Source: Neurospora crassa OR74A
Taxonomy: Eukaryota > Ascomycota > Sordariomycetes > Sordariales > Sordariaceae
Assembly: GCF_000182925.2 (NCBI RefSeq)
Contig: NC_026506.1
Coordinates: 744,001 to 808,000 of the forward strand
Direction: 5' to 3'
Length of the DNA stretch: 64,000 nucleotides
Shown: positions 1-10,804 of the stretch, piece by piece
Position numbering within the stretch: the stretch's first letter is position 1
Layout of the letters: each line of letters opens with the position of its first letter
Position numbers and translations under genes: made by a program
The notes under the pieces: model-generated
The model's database searches: none
What the model saw: the letters and a program-made list of their open reading frames with translations, nothing else
Told to the model about the DNA's origin: nothing

Positions 1-3000
1 CCACCACCACCAACAACAACCTTCGGGCCAAGACCCCTTTGCCGGCCGATCCTCGCAAGAAAGGGCCCGTGATGAAGCCAGGAAGATCCTGCAAGGTCAT
101 CCCATCATGACCAACTTGCGCAACATCTCCAAACCCACCGTGGGCAGCGCCGTCACGTTGGCCGACTCGGAGCCCGGCTGGGCTGTCATTGACGGTGATA
201 TTGGCGGTCATGGCTACAATGAGACCAAAGTCGACCTCATCGCCGTGCCGTGTCCCGGTGCGGATCCGCTTCACCCATGGACATGCGACCCGGTAACCGA
301 CATGGATTCTGGCTTTCCGGAGAAACCTGGCACGCCAAAATCCTCGAGGCCCCCTTATGTATGGATTCAACAGGGAATCCGGAACAAGGAGCCCATGATT
401 CGGGTGCTGGCGTACAAGCATCGAGGATTGAGAGAAGGCATAAACATCGACATGCTGGCAGTTGACTTGCTGGATCAAGTACTGCAAATCCGCCAAGGCG
501 TGGTAAGACCTTCCTACCTAAAACCCAAGAACAGGAACCACGTGTTTCTGTTGCTTCATTGGAACTTCCAAGACTGATCGACCTAGCGCCCGTCTCGTCC
601 TCTCTTCTTCATTGCCCATAGCATTGGTGGCTTGGTAGTCAAGCGGGCTTTACTCAAGGCCCATGAAGACAGCCGATACAAGGATATCAGAAACAATTGC
701 CATGGCGTTGGCTTCTTTGGTATGGACCCTTCCTAACCGGACTTTCAACCATGTAACAAAAAGATTAACATAACTCAGCCACCCCTCACCGGGGTTCAAG
801 TTACATGTCCATGAGGAACCTGAGGGAAAGCGTCCGCGAGTTACTTCAGTTGCAACGGCCTCTACCCAACTCGCTGATCAACCAGATCAAGGTCAATACC
901 AACAACAATCCCTGGCTGGACAAAGTGCACGAGCAGTTTGTGGACATTGCAAGTGAACTCCGCATCTGGTCCTTCTACGAGACCATTGACAGTGAACTCT
1001 CCAACACGGGTGCCGACTTTGCCAGTGAGGTCAAGTTCACGGCTCCCTTGGTGTCAGTCAAGTCTGCGTTGCTTGAATTGGCTAGAGAAGATGTCTTTGC
1101 CATAGACAACAGCCATGCCAACATTGCATCGTTTGGGCCCAACAACATCTCCACCATGCATGATTTCCTCGAGGACTTGCATATGGCTGTGCTGAAGGCT
1201 AAGAGTCTAAGCAAGCATATCCATCACCCGCTGAGGCTGAAGGACCATGTCAAGGTGGAAATAGTCGGGTTTTACGAGGACTCTGACCCGGAATCGGACT
1301 CCAGCACTCGGCTTTACGCAACCAAAACCCAACTTGGCCAGTATCTCCAAAAAGGAGCCGAGCCGTTCTTGCAAGACCGGCTGAGCAAGGTCCAACACAA
1401 ACGGCATCTTCTGACACGCGCTTTCACGCTCAAGTCCTCGACGGTAATAACAGAAACAGACGATGACGATGGCACTGGGCCATCCTCGGAAGTGGATAGC
1501 GATGCCAGCAGTCTCGGCAGCTTCTCTGCTCCGTCGTTGATTGTCGATCATGTTAGTAGCACTGGGCCGGACTTGATTCACCCAGAACTCTTTGGTCGGT
1601 ACGGTGCCGCACATCACGCGAAGAAGAAAATTACCTGGATCCATGTCCCCTTCAATAACCCCATATGGGCAAAGGTCAGTTACCTCGTGTGTTTCTCCTC
1701 TCTCTTGCCTGTTGCTAACCCCAAAAATAGGAAGTTATCAAGAGAATCGAGGAAACCCGCGGCCAGAACCTCCAGAAACTCCTCAGCCGCGAACACTGGC
1801 AGTCCAAACAAGTGCAAGGTCTCCAAGCCCAATCCCAGCCCTCCTTCTTCAAGCCCTGCGCGTGTCTCGTTCCCGCAGACGCCGGCCTACCCACCTCCCC
1901 ATTCACCACCCCTCTCGTCGACCGACGGGTCAGCCTCCCCGCCAGCCCGCGCTGCGTCTACCTCTATCTTCCCTACCTGCACTTCGACACCTACTGCAAC
2001 ATCATCCGCCGGCGCAAGCTAATCGAGAAGCGTCTCGACCACGGCCGCGCCAAGCCCGTTCCCGAGTACGTCGAGCACCTCGAGTCGCTCGAGCTGAAAG
2101 TCATCTGGGAGTACATCGGCTTCGACCCGCCGCTCAACTGCCGCCGCACGCTCGACCAGTTCGCTTACCCGTCCCTCAAGGACACGCACGCCCGTGATGA
2201 TGATCAGATGCTATACAAGCTGACGAAGCATGACCAATCGTCGCACAACGAGAAGGCGCACTCGAAATTCGCTGTTGATCCGCCCAGCCGAAAATCGGCG
2301 GTTACCTCGGTTTGCACTGCCAAGGGCTCTGATCATGACAGGGAGGAATACGACGATTCATGCTCGGAAGACGAGTCCGAGTCCGATTTCGATTTCGAGA
2401 GTGACGTCAAGGATGGAAAGCTGCTAATGGTCGACCAGCTTTGGTTGTGGGCGATCGACAACGATACACTGGCTACTTTCTTCCCGAAAAGAGAGTCGAG
2501 CCCCAAGGAGGGGACTTTGTTCCAGCAGGCGGATTTGCGGAATATTGTGTACAACGAGCTGAACGGTGATTTGACGGGCAGAACCGATAACGCGCTGGAT
2601 CTGGCGGCGTTCATTGTGTTGCATGCGGTGATGGCGTTTGTGGAGCTGTCGACGCATAAGGATTTGGATATATTTAGGATTTTTGAGGAGGCTGTTAGCT
2701 TGCTGGTATGTAGTATCAGCGATGTTGGGATGAAGGGTATGGGACGCTAACGTGAACAAAACAGGCTGAGAGAATGACGCAAAACATGCGCCGGTTCCGT
2801 ACGCAGAACTTCATCAGCACGTCAACTGATGACTTGGACGACGACGATGGCGGCAGGACGCTGTCGATCAAGGAGCGGCATAAGCGCGAGCTAGAGAAGG
2901 CCGAAAAAGAGAACAGAGAGAACACATCGGCGCTGCTGGAGCTGAGAGACATGGAAGATGAACTGTCGACGCTTCTCCGCTTGTTCGAAACTCAGGAGGG

Positions 3001-3866
3001 AGTGGTCAACCAGCTCAAGGAGATATACAACAACCCGAGTCTGAAGGAGATCACCAAGAACGGCCAGGGTTATCTCGACAAGGCTATGGAATATTTGACG
3101 GAGTACAAGCAGCTGACAAGCGAAATGGTGAAGAGGGTGGAAACCACCAAGAAGGATGCAAGTGTTCACTTCCCCATCTATTCCCCGGTGGTTTTTTTTT
3201 TTTTTTTTCTTTTTTTTTTTTTCTCTCTCTCTCTCTCTCTCCTCCATCCATGTCTCTCTCAAACTAACATTCGACAACCGCCAGTACGAGAAAATGCTCG
3301 AAATGGCCCAACGCCAAGCTCAAGTCGACGAAGTCCGGTGGTCGCGCCTCCAAACCGAGCTTGCCGCCTCTCAAAACCTTTCGGTCATGATCTTCACCAC
3401 CTTCACCGTCATCTTCCTCCCCCTCTCCTTCTTCACGGGTATCTTCGGCATGAACACACGCGAATGGCACGACGCCGGCGCCGACCCCAACGACCCCGAC
3501 GGAAATTCCACAATCCCCACGTTGGGGTACATAGGCGCCATCGCGCTTCCCGTCTCCTTCTTCCTCATCTTCACTTCTCTTATCGCCGCTTTCTCATCAC
3601 GCGTGCAAGGGATCTGCAAGAAGATCTTCAAGGCGACTACGGGAAAGATTAAAGGGGGGTATAGAGCGATCAAAGTGGAGGCAAGAAAAATCGAGCCCGA
3701 GAGGAACAAGATGCGCAAGCAGAGGAAGGAGGCGATGAGGAAACGCGCGAGGGAGGAGGAGAAGGCACGCAAGCAGAAGGAGTTGAGTTATGATTTTTGG
3801 GCGGATGTGATGAATGCGAGACATGAGAGACATCAGATTCCGGATGTCAATAAGCATGATTTTTGA
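1..3866 (+). CDS. Alpha/beta-hydrolase-like protein fused to a CorA-like membrane domain, 5' partial
   Basis: The gene enters from the left edge. Exons read as <2-502, 587-719, 779-1674, 1731-2705, 2765-3157 and 3285-3866, giving 1159 visible residues. Near the N-terminal side is a lipase-like nucleophile elbow (AHSIGGLVV, Ser codon at 620) followed across an intron by ATPHRGS, the pair seen in DUF676-type hydrolases of fungi. The middle is acidic and low in complexity. The C-terminal part has a helical stretch, then FTGIFGMNTREW, which keeps the GMN signature of CorA magnesium channels, between two membrane segments (around 3390-3450 and 3525-3595), and ends in a highly basic tail. Such hydrolase-plus-CorA-like proteins recur in filamentous fungi, but transport activity is not established and the N-terminus is outside the window. 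The last intron (3158-3284) has a GC donor (GCAAGT); using it joins two conserved CorA-like blocks in frame. Confidence 0.82.
3158..3284 (+). other. GC-AG intron with 57-nt pyrimidine tract
   Basis: The donor reads GAT|GCAAGT and the acceptor ACCGCCAG|TAC. The splice is in phase 0 and restores the helix that leads into the GMN motif. Positions 3192-3248 are a nearly pure T run followed by CT repeats. No GT donor that keeps the frame was seen nearby. Confidence 0.7.
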
Positions 3867-5483
3867 CTTTCGGTGTTGGGGTCTGCTAGGCTTGGCAGGC
3901 GGACTTCAGCGATTGAAGGGGAAGAGGGACTTGAGAGCGGAAAGGGTGAGAGACGGGGGTACGGGCAGATGGGAGAGAGGGATAGGGGAAAGGGGAAGAT
4001 GAAGGATACAGACGAGTGGAGGATATACCATTGATATAATGAGGAGGCTGGAGGAGAAAAGTGAAAGGATGGATGAGGAGGAGAGGAAGATGGCGATGAT
4101 GTCTATGAATACGATACGATACGACATGACGAGATACGACGAAACAAAAGTTTTACAACGCTGTATGTATGTTTCTTGGACATAATTGTTTTCTTCAAGA
4201 AAGTACGTATAGTTTGAATACCATACATAATGAAGGTCATATATGTGAACCTACAACAGCAGCTGTCTTGTATATCTCTTATTGGCAAGGCCTTCGGTTC
4301 AACAACCAGATCCTCTTCCCTTTTGTGCTACACGTCTTGATACTTAGCCTCTAAGTTGGCACACCATATAACCCATATCTCACGCGATTGGTCTCTTGTC
4401 ACCATTCAAGGTATGCTGTGTTCAGCCATCACGCATAGACTCTGATGGCTACGTATCTGAAGTTTTCAAACAGTAAGATCAGCAAGCAAAGTTGCCTAGG
4501 TCATTGTTCGGCTACCCTCGGCGCGTCGTGAGGTCAGCAGGGCAGGTCGGGTATTAAAGTCCCCCACGTACCAAAAAGGAAAGAGTCAAAAGAAGAAGGT
4601 GGGGTTCATCAACAGGAACACAACAATTGAAAGGCAGGCACAAAGGTACACGAGAGATTCCCTATGCCGGAGCCGCACAGACCGCATTTTCAAATTGCCG
4701 GACTCTAATTGGTCGGTACAGCAGGGACGTCATTGCGAGTTCGCACCGGTCACGTCCCGTCCCGTGGATCTTTTGTTGGTTGGAGATCAGAGAAATTCAC
4801 CTCTCTTCAGTTGCGGGGAAGGAAGGGAACAAAACATAGCCTGCAGGGGAATGAAAAGAACTGAAGTGACCTTCTTCCTGTGTACAGTGGACTACATACA
4901 GTGGACTCTTGATAGTTAACTTTGACGCTACGAAGTCGGATCTGCTGAGGCTGTTATACACTAGACATAGGTACTAATAGCATCGCCGGTGTCGTTGCCA
5001 AGGTCTCGGTCCAACGATTCCGCTCGTGATTTTTTCGTTTTCCTACGAGGGTCTTACTTTTTCTTCTCTTTCTTTCCTCTGTTTTAGATCATTGTCTGGC
5101 TCAGATACCTCAGAGTGAGCAGCTTGTCGGGAAGGGATTGATATTCCTTGTTTATACCCATTATTCTGACTTTGACATACTGTACTACAGTCAGTCAGGT
5201 ACGCATCCGACTCCTTCCTCCTGTCCTCCGTTATCGTCGACTTGTCTGTCTTCAAAAGTGGAAAGTTCATAATGTGACTTACAATCATATGATGTTCGCT
5301 GTACCAGATTTGTTTACTCCACACACTCCTCGGAGTCATACAGTCATTAACTTTCCCCCCTCTCTCTGTCTCTCTCCGATTTACTCCTCCGCCTGTTCCC
5401 CCGATATAATCAGTCCCAGCGACCAAGCAACCAAACCAACTGGCCGGGCATACGCCACACAGACCCGACGCCCATAATATACA
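3867..5483. other. Intergenic region between the CorA-like gene and ETF-QO
   Basis: No gene is supported. The first 170 bases are purine-rich and happen to stay open in the frame of the upstream gene. The last 150 bases before 5484 are pyrimidine-rich (TCTCTCTGTCTCTCTCC near 5363), as expected for the leader of the downstream gene. Confidence 0.6.
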
Positions 5484-7504
5484 ATGTCGACCTCCGCACG
5501 CATCACGTCGTGCCTCTACCGGCGGGCTGGTTCCGCCGGCACCACCACCTCGGTACAGGCCACCCGCGGCCTGAGGACCCTCTCGACACCCACCATCAAC
5601 AACATCTCCCCCGCTTCGCGATCCACAAGGAGACCCAATGTCGCCCGCCAGTCTTACAACCCTCTCCTAAGAACACGACAAGCCGCCGCCCTCTCGACGA
5701 CAACCCAACGCCGTTTCGCTGATGTCGCTGACGACGCCTTCGACCCCAACAGCATCGAGCGCGAGAGCGATGAGGTCGACGTGTGCATTGTTGGTGGTGG
5801 TCCCGCCGGTCTCGCCGCTGCTATTCGCCTGAAGCAGCTCGCCAACGAGGCCGGCAACGATGAGTTCCGCGTTCTGCTTCTCGAAAAGGCCGGCGAGATC
5901 GGCGCCCACACCCTCTCCGGTGCCGTTATCGAGCCCTCCGGCATCAAGGAGCTGATTCCCGACTGGCTCGACGAGGAGAACCCGAACCGCTTCACCGGCG
6001 CCACCCCCGCTGGCGGCGACACCATGCGCTTCCTGACCGAGAAGCGTGCCTTCTGGGTTCCCACCCCGCCGCAGATGCACAACAAGGGCAATTACATCGT
6101 TTCCCTTTCCGAGTTTACAAAGTGGTTGGGTGAGCGCGCTGAGGAGGTCGGCGTCGAGGTGTATCCCGGCTTCGCTGCCTCGGAAGTTCTCTACAAGTCC
6201 GACGGCTCCGTCAAGGGCGTTGCCACCAACGATCTTGGTCTCGGCCGCAATGGCAAGCCCACGGACCGGTTCGAGCGCGGTATGGAGTTCCACGCCCGCG
6301 TCACCCTCTTTGGCGAGGGCTGCCACGGCTCCCTCTCCAAGCAGGTCATCAACAAGTATGACCTGCGCCGCGACAGCCAGCCGCAGACCTACGGTCTCGG
6401 CGTGAAGGAGGTTTGGGAGATCCAACCCGAGAAGTTCAAGAAGGGTGAAATCTTCCACTCCATGGGCTACCCGCTGCCCGCCAACACCTACGGCGGCGCC
6501 TGGATGTACCACTTTGGCGACAACCTCGTCTCCATCGGTCTCGTCACCGCCCTCGACTACCCCAACCCCTGGCTCTCCCCTTACGGCGAGTTCCAGAAGA
6601 TGAAGCAGCACCCCTTCTACCGCCACTACCTCGAAGGCGGCAAGTGCATCTCCTACGGCGCCCGCGCCCTGATCGAGGGTGGTTTCCAGTCCATCCCCAA
6701 GGTCGCCTTCCCCGGCGGCGCCCTTATCGGCGACTCGGCCGGCTTCGTCAACGTGCCCAAGGTCAAGGGCACCCATAACGCTATGAAGTCCGGTATGCTC
6801 GCGGCCAACGCCGCCTGGGATGCGCTGCAGGACACCAACGACTCCGGGTCTGTCTTCCTCTACTCGTACGAGGACTCGCTGCGCAACTCGTCCATCTGGA
6901 AGGAACTTAAGGAAGTCCGCAACATGCGCCCCTCCTTCCACTCGCCCCTGGGTCTCTACGGCGGCATCATGTACTCGGGCATCGACGCCTTCCTCCTCAA
7001 GGGCCGCGTGCCCTGGACGTTCAAACACAAGGTACGCGACCACGAGGCCACCAAGCCGGCCGACGAGTGCGAAAAGATCGAGTACCCCAAGCCCGACGGC
7101 AAGATCACTTTCGACATCTTGACTAGCGTGTCCAGGACCGGCACCAACCACGAGGAGGACCAGCCCGTGCATCTCCAGGTTGAGGACTGGGATCAGCACA
7201 CCAAGGAGACGTATCCCAAGTACAAGGGCGTCGAGAATCGGTTCTGCCCTGCCGGTGTGTATGAGTATGTGGAGGACGCGACGAAGAAGGAGGGCGTGAG
7301 GTTTCAGATTAATGCGCAGAAGTGAGTTCTTCCCTCCCCATGATGCGAAGAGATGAGATGAGGAACCAAGGAGTTTTGCTAACAGAAGTGTACACAAAAA
7401 TTAGCTGCATCCACTGCAAGACCTGCGACATCAAGGCTCCCAACCAGGATATCAACTGGCAGGTACCCCAGGGTGGTGAGGGTCCCAAGTACTACATGAC
7501 ATAA
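5484..7504 (+). CDS. ETFDH: Electron transfer flavoprotein-ubiquinone oxidoreductase, mitochondrial
   Basis: Two exons, 5484-7321 and 7405-7504, encode 645 residues. The enzyme passes electrons from reduced ETF (fatty acid and amino acid oxidation) to ubiquinone at the inner mitochondrial membrane. The first 75 residues are rich in Arg, Ser and Thr without acidic residues, fitting a mitochondrial presequence. A Rossmann FAD motif [14 protein letters not shown] follows near residue 100. [18 protein letters not shown] is the second FAD contact region. The C-terminal 4Fe-4S module uses FCPAGVYEY plus CIHCKTC; the second part lies in exon 2 and is lost if the 83-nt intron is not removed. The length matches the family. 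The start is the only ATG that keeps the presequence. The reverse strand holds a 576-codon open frame caused by codon bias, which is not a gene. Confidence 0.96.
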
Positions 7505-8150
7505 GGAATGTCTCTCTCTTTTTTCAAGCAAGGGGTTCTTGGTTATGTATTATATTATATCCGTTTCTTGGGTTGGTGGTGCCTTGATGCAAAAAGCGCG
7601 CTTTGGATAGAATATTCCTGTTAGTGTACTCTGCATAACAACTCGAACAAAAGTTTTGGGCATAGGCAATTGATGATGATGATAATGATGATAATGGAGG
7701 ATATATTGAAGGGGATCACATCTGAAAATTTGATCGTCGTTTTTCCATTCGAACCAGCACTAGCGTTTATTGATGTTTATAGTAGATAAACTAAATGTAT
7801 ATCAGGTGCGTCGCCCTCTTTTGGGCGCATCTCATTGAGAAAGGGACGGACAGACAGGAACATGCGTTAAGGAGGCAAACAAACAATGGTGGGTGGGTGG
7901 TGGTGGTGACCGTCCGATAACTAACACACATGGAAAGAGAGCTTCAAGAGTTGGATCAAGGGTACTTGACTGTTCTTGATTATGGACTTATATAAACCCA
8001 AAATTTACACTACCTAGCTTTGTATCTCTGTGCTACCACATCAACGAAGTATTATCCCGAACTGACAATCCGCCAGTCGTTGTCCAGATTTCGAAAGCGT
8101 CCGTCTTAGTTGACTGATTTTGTCGAGGTCAGTTTCTGAAAGAGGGATTG

Positions 8151-8181
<31 letters not shown>
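8151..8181 (+). repeat. A31 homopolymer
   Basis: An uninterrupted run of 31 A. A second run of 30 A lies at 8791-8820 in the same orientation. No gene-like sequence or clear target-site duplication was seen next to either. Confidence 0.95.
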
Positions 8182-8183
<2 letters not shown>

Positions 8184-8430
8184 AACATGAATGCCTGAAG
8201 GAAGTTCACTATGTAGGGCACTCGAGATATGTTGACATTCAAGACAAGGAAGAACGGATCTTCGAGCCTTCACATCACGACTGTGCTGTATCTAGCGAGC
8301 GGAGAAAAAAAAAAAACCTTCAAACTCCAAGCATTATGAACGTAGGCCATCCCGACTTCGGGCATCATGTTTAGTATCAACGGGGGGAAAAAAACACTCT
8401 GCGCAAGAAGGCCAGTCCCAAGATCGTGGT

Positions 8431-8448
8431 CCCCCCCCCCCCCCCCCC
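8431..8448 (+). repeat. C18 homopolymer
   Basis: Eighteen C in a row. Similar C runs on the same strand occur at 9694-9705 (12) and 58483-58499 (17). The length is at the limit of reliable sequencing and may be inexact. Confidence 0.9.
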
Positions 8449-8790
8449 TCGCCTCGATAAGTGAAATAAAAAAACATCTTCATACTCTCCGAGAAAGTTT
8501 GACTGCCTTGTAGACATCAATCATGAAACTGAAGAGTGAAAATCTCAGTGGGTTACGTAAACATGGATGATTTACAGTTCGCGGGCGAGTTTTTAATCGA
8601 CTTTCCGTATCCGTTTCCCCGACGACGAGTTTTAGCTACCTGTAATAGTTCGCGACAGGTTTCTAATTTTCTTCTCGCGGGGATATGAATTACGTGATAG
8701 TAAAGGGAAGAGAAAAAAAATTGTGGAAAAAGGAAAGTAAATAGAGGTACAGAGTTAAGTTGAAGAGAGATGAGTGATGAAGTTGTTGAG

Positions 8791-8820
<30 letters not shown>
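8791..8820 (+). repeat. A30 homopolymer
   Basis: An uninterrupted run of 30 A, 610 bases after a run of 31 A. It separates purine-rich, gene-free flanks. Confidence 0.95.
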
Positions 8821-8822
<2 letters not shown>

Positions 8823-10311
8823 AAGTAGAAAGGTGAAGAGAGAGGTAAAATGACAGGTGAAGAAACGGTAGAGGTAGACATGTAAACTGGAGGGGTTGAC
8901 GCAAAGGGAAGATGACGAATCCGTAAATAAGAGAGTCAGATACATGTAGTCTACTGTGAGCTGACAGCGATCTAACAAGTAGGTACCTATGTAACGGCTT
9001 GGTAATCAACCTTTAGGTCTTCCAGCTTCCATTTTGTTAATGTGCTTATAAAGGTATGCTGCTCACTCACAACGATGTCTTTTTGCTTCGCTGCACACTT
9101 TAAGCTGAAAAGAACGATCTTGATAATGCTCCTGAAGGCCATCGATGGACGGGTGAACATGAAGCTGAAGCATACCTACCCGCAGATGAACAAGACACCC
9201 TCCCTCCCTGCCTATTGAGAAAGTCAAAGTCAAGCTGCCTGCCCTCCCACTTCCCCCCAAACCTTGATCAATCATTAGTACCTAGTCGTGATCCTCTTGC
9301 TGATAATGATGAGCGAGTTCCTCCATGTCGATATACATGGTGATATGTACATACATAGCCGATAGGATGAGGTTATCCGCTCGAAACAACCCAGCCTACC
9401 AGCCTGCCAGCCAGCCCACGTGCACACGTGGTTCGTTCGTTGTTACTAAAGATAAATCTTTTCTCCCACCAAGCAAGTACCTTATCCTGACGACAACCTT
9501 CATGATCACTGTCCTGGACAGGCCTCCACGTTGTCCACGCTGGACCCTTTTTTTTCCCGTTAACCCATGTCCGCGATCCGCGGCTCCAGAGGTTGGTCCA
9601 GAACCATCCGGAACCTCACTCACCCTGTTCTGTGAACGTGTCAAGTACACTATATACACTTACGAGGAGGAAGCGATGTCACGTTATTTTTAGCCCCCCC
9701 CCCCCGTTCAGACAGACAGTCCAGCTGTCATTGTTCGTTCTGCTGTTCTGTTGGGATCACTCAGTGAGTGAATGACTACATCGATGTCATGTGTCAGAGC
9801 TGCAATGCATGGTACATTATAAACTATCCGGCATCGGTACCCAGTTGTTCCAGATCACACGAGACAAAAGGAAAAGGAAATGGATAAAAACGATTACCGC
9901 GATATGAGCATCACAAAACATTAACCAAATATGTAGAGCCTGAAAATGGTATGACCCATCGAAACATTCTGACGATTATAGTAGCAAACTCAACAATAGA
10001 AAAAAAAAAAAAAAACGCGTGAGTATGTATGAGCTGGCGATGTTCACACACCGCGACTGGCGGGTTGTGATGAGCAGCAGCAGGCAGTCGGTGAAGATAC
10101 TTACACTGCATACACTACATTATCAATCTGCAGAACGACGGAGTTAAGTTGTCAAGGAAAAGAGACGATGGTACCGAAAGAGTTGCAGCAAGATGGATAT
10201 GTCATCGAGTCTAATCAGGGGTATCAATGAAATCTGGACGCGCTCATTCGCGTCTTCCAATACGGCGGTGAAACCAAGCACGACGCGGTTTGTACATAGT
10301 TCAAGCAGCTA

Positions 10312-10804
10312 CCAATCTTTGACCAATCAGCTTGCGATCGCACTGGCGGGGAACCAACAGCGCTCACAGCTGGGCTTTCGCTTTTTGCACTGTTGGCCGG
10401 CGCGCTTTTTGGTGGGTGGTGGGTGGTGGGTATGAGCGGGGTGAAGGACGGGAATGAGAGTTCACATTCCACCGCTTTCTGTTCGTTTCTCACTTGCTTT
10501 TGCTTGGAGAAGACATTTGTAACAACATGAACAACAACACGAACAAGGTTAAGAAGATATTACCGTGCTAAAATAGTGCTTGGAACTTGCAAGTTCTATT
10601 ACGGCTAGACTTCTGTCCTTGCGAGATTGTTTGTATAGGCTTTAGGTTAAAAAGAGCGGCCATTGCGTACACAGTACACAGTACACCACACTCGCTTGTG
10701 AGCTGCGGTACTTACCAGAAATTACGACTTTGCAATTAAAGGCTCCGCCGCAACTGTGCCGTCGGGTCCTTTGCGACATTATTGGCTGACCACTTGTGTC
10801 CAAT
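10312..10804. promoter_or_regulatory. Cluster of CCAAT boxes in gene-free DNA
   Basis: CCAAT occurs on the plus strand at 10312-10316, 10323-10327 and 10800-10804, and inverted (ATTGG) at 10781-10785. CCAAT is the site of the Hap2/3/5 (CBC) complex in fungi. No gene follows for 3.6 kb, so the cluster could drive a noncoding transcript or act as a distal part of the TBP promoter. This is inference from motif spacing only. Confidence 0.35.

Larger units (their letters stand above)
7505..10140. other. Gene-free region rich in homopolymer runs
   Basis: No coding region is supported. It starts with the ETF-QO 3' flank (GATGAT repeats near 7673, TGG repeats near 7890). It then holds A31 at 8151-8181, C18 at 8431-8448, A30 at 8791-8820 and C12 at 9694-9705. 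Short open frames here lean on low-complexity sequence and resemble no known family. Confidence 0.6.

Noticed and set aside
5667-7397. Minus-strand open frame of 576 codons over ETF-QO
   Set aside because: Reverse shadow of a C-biased conserved gene; no recognisable domain.
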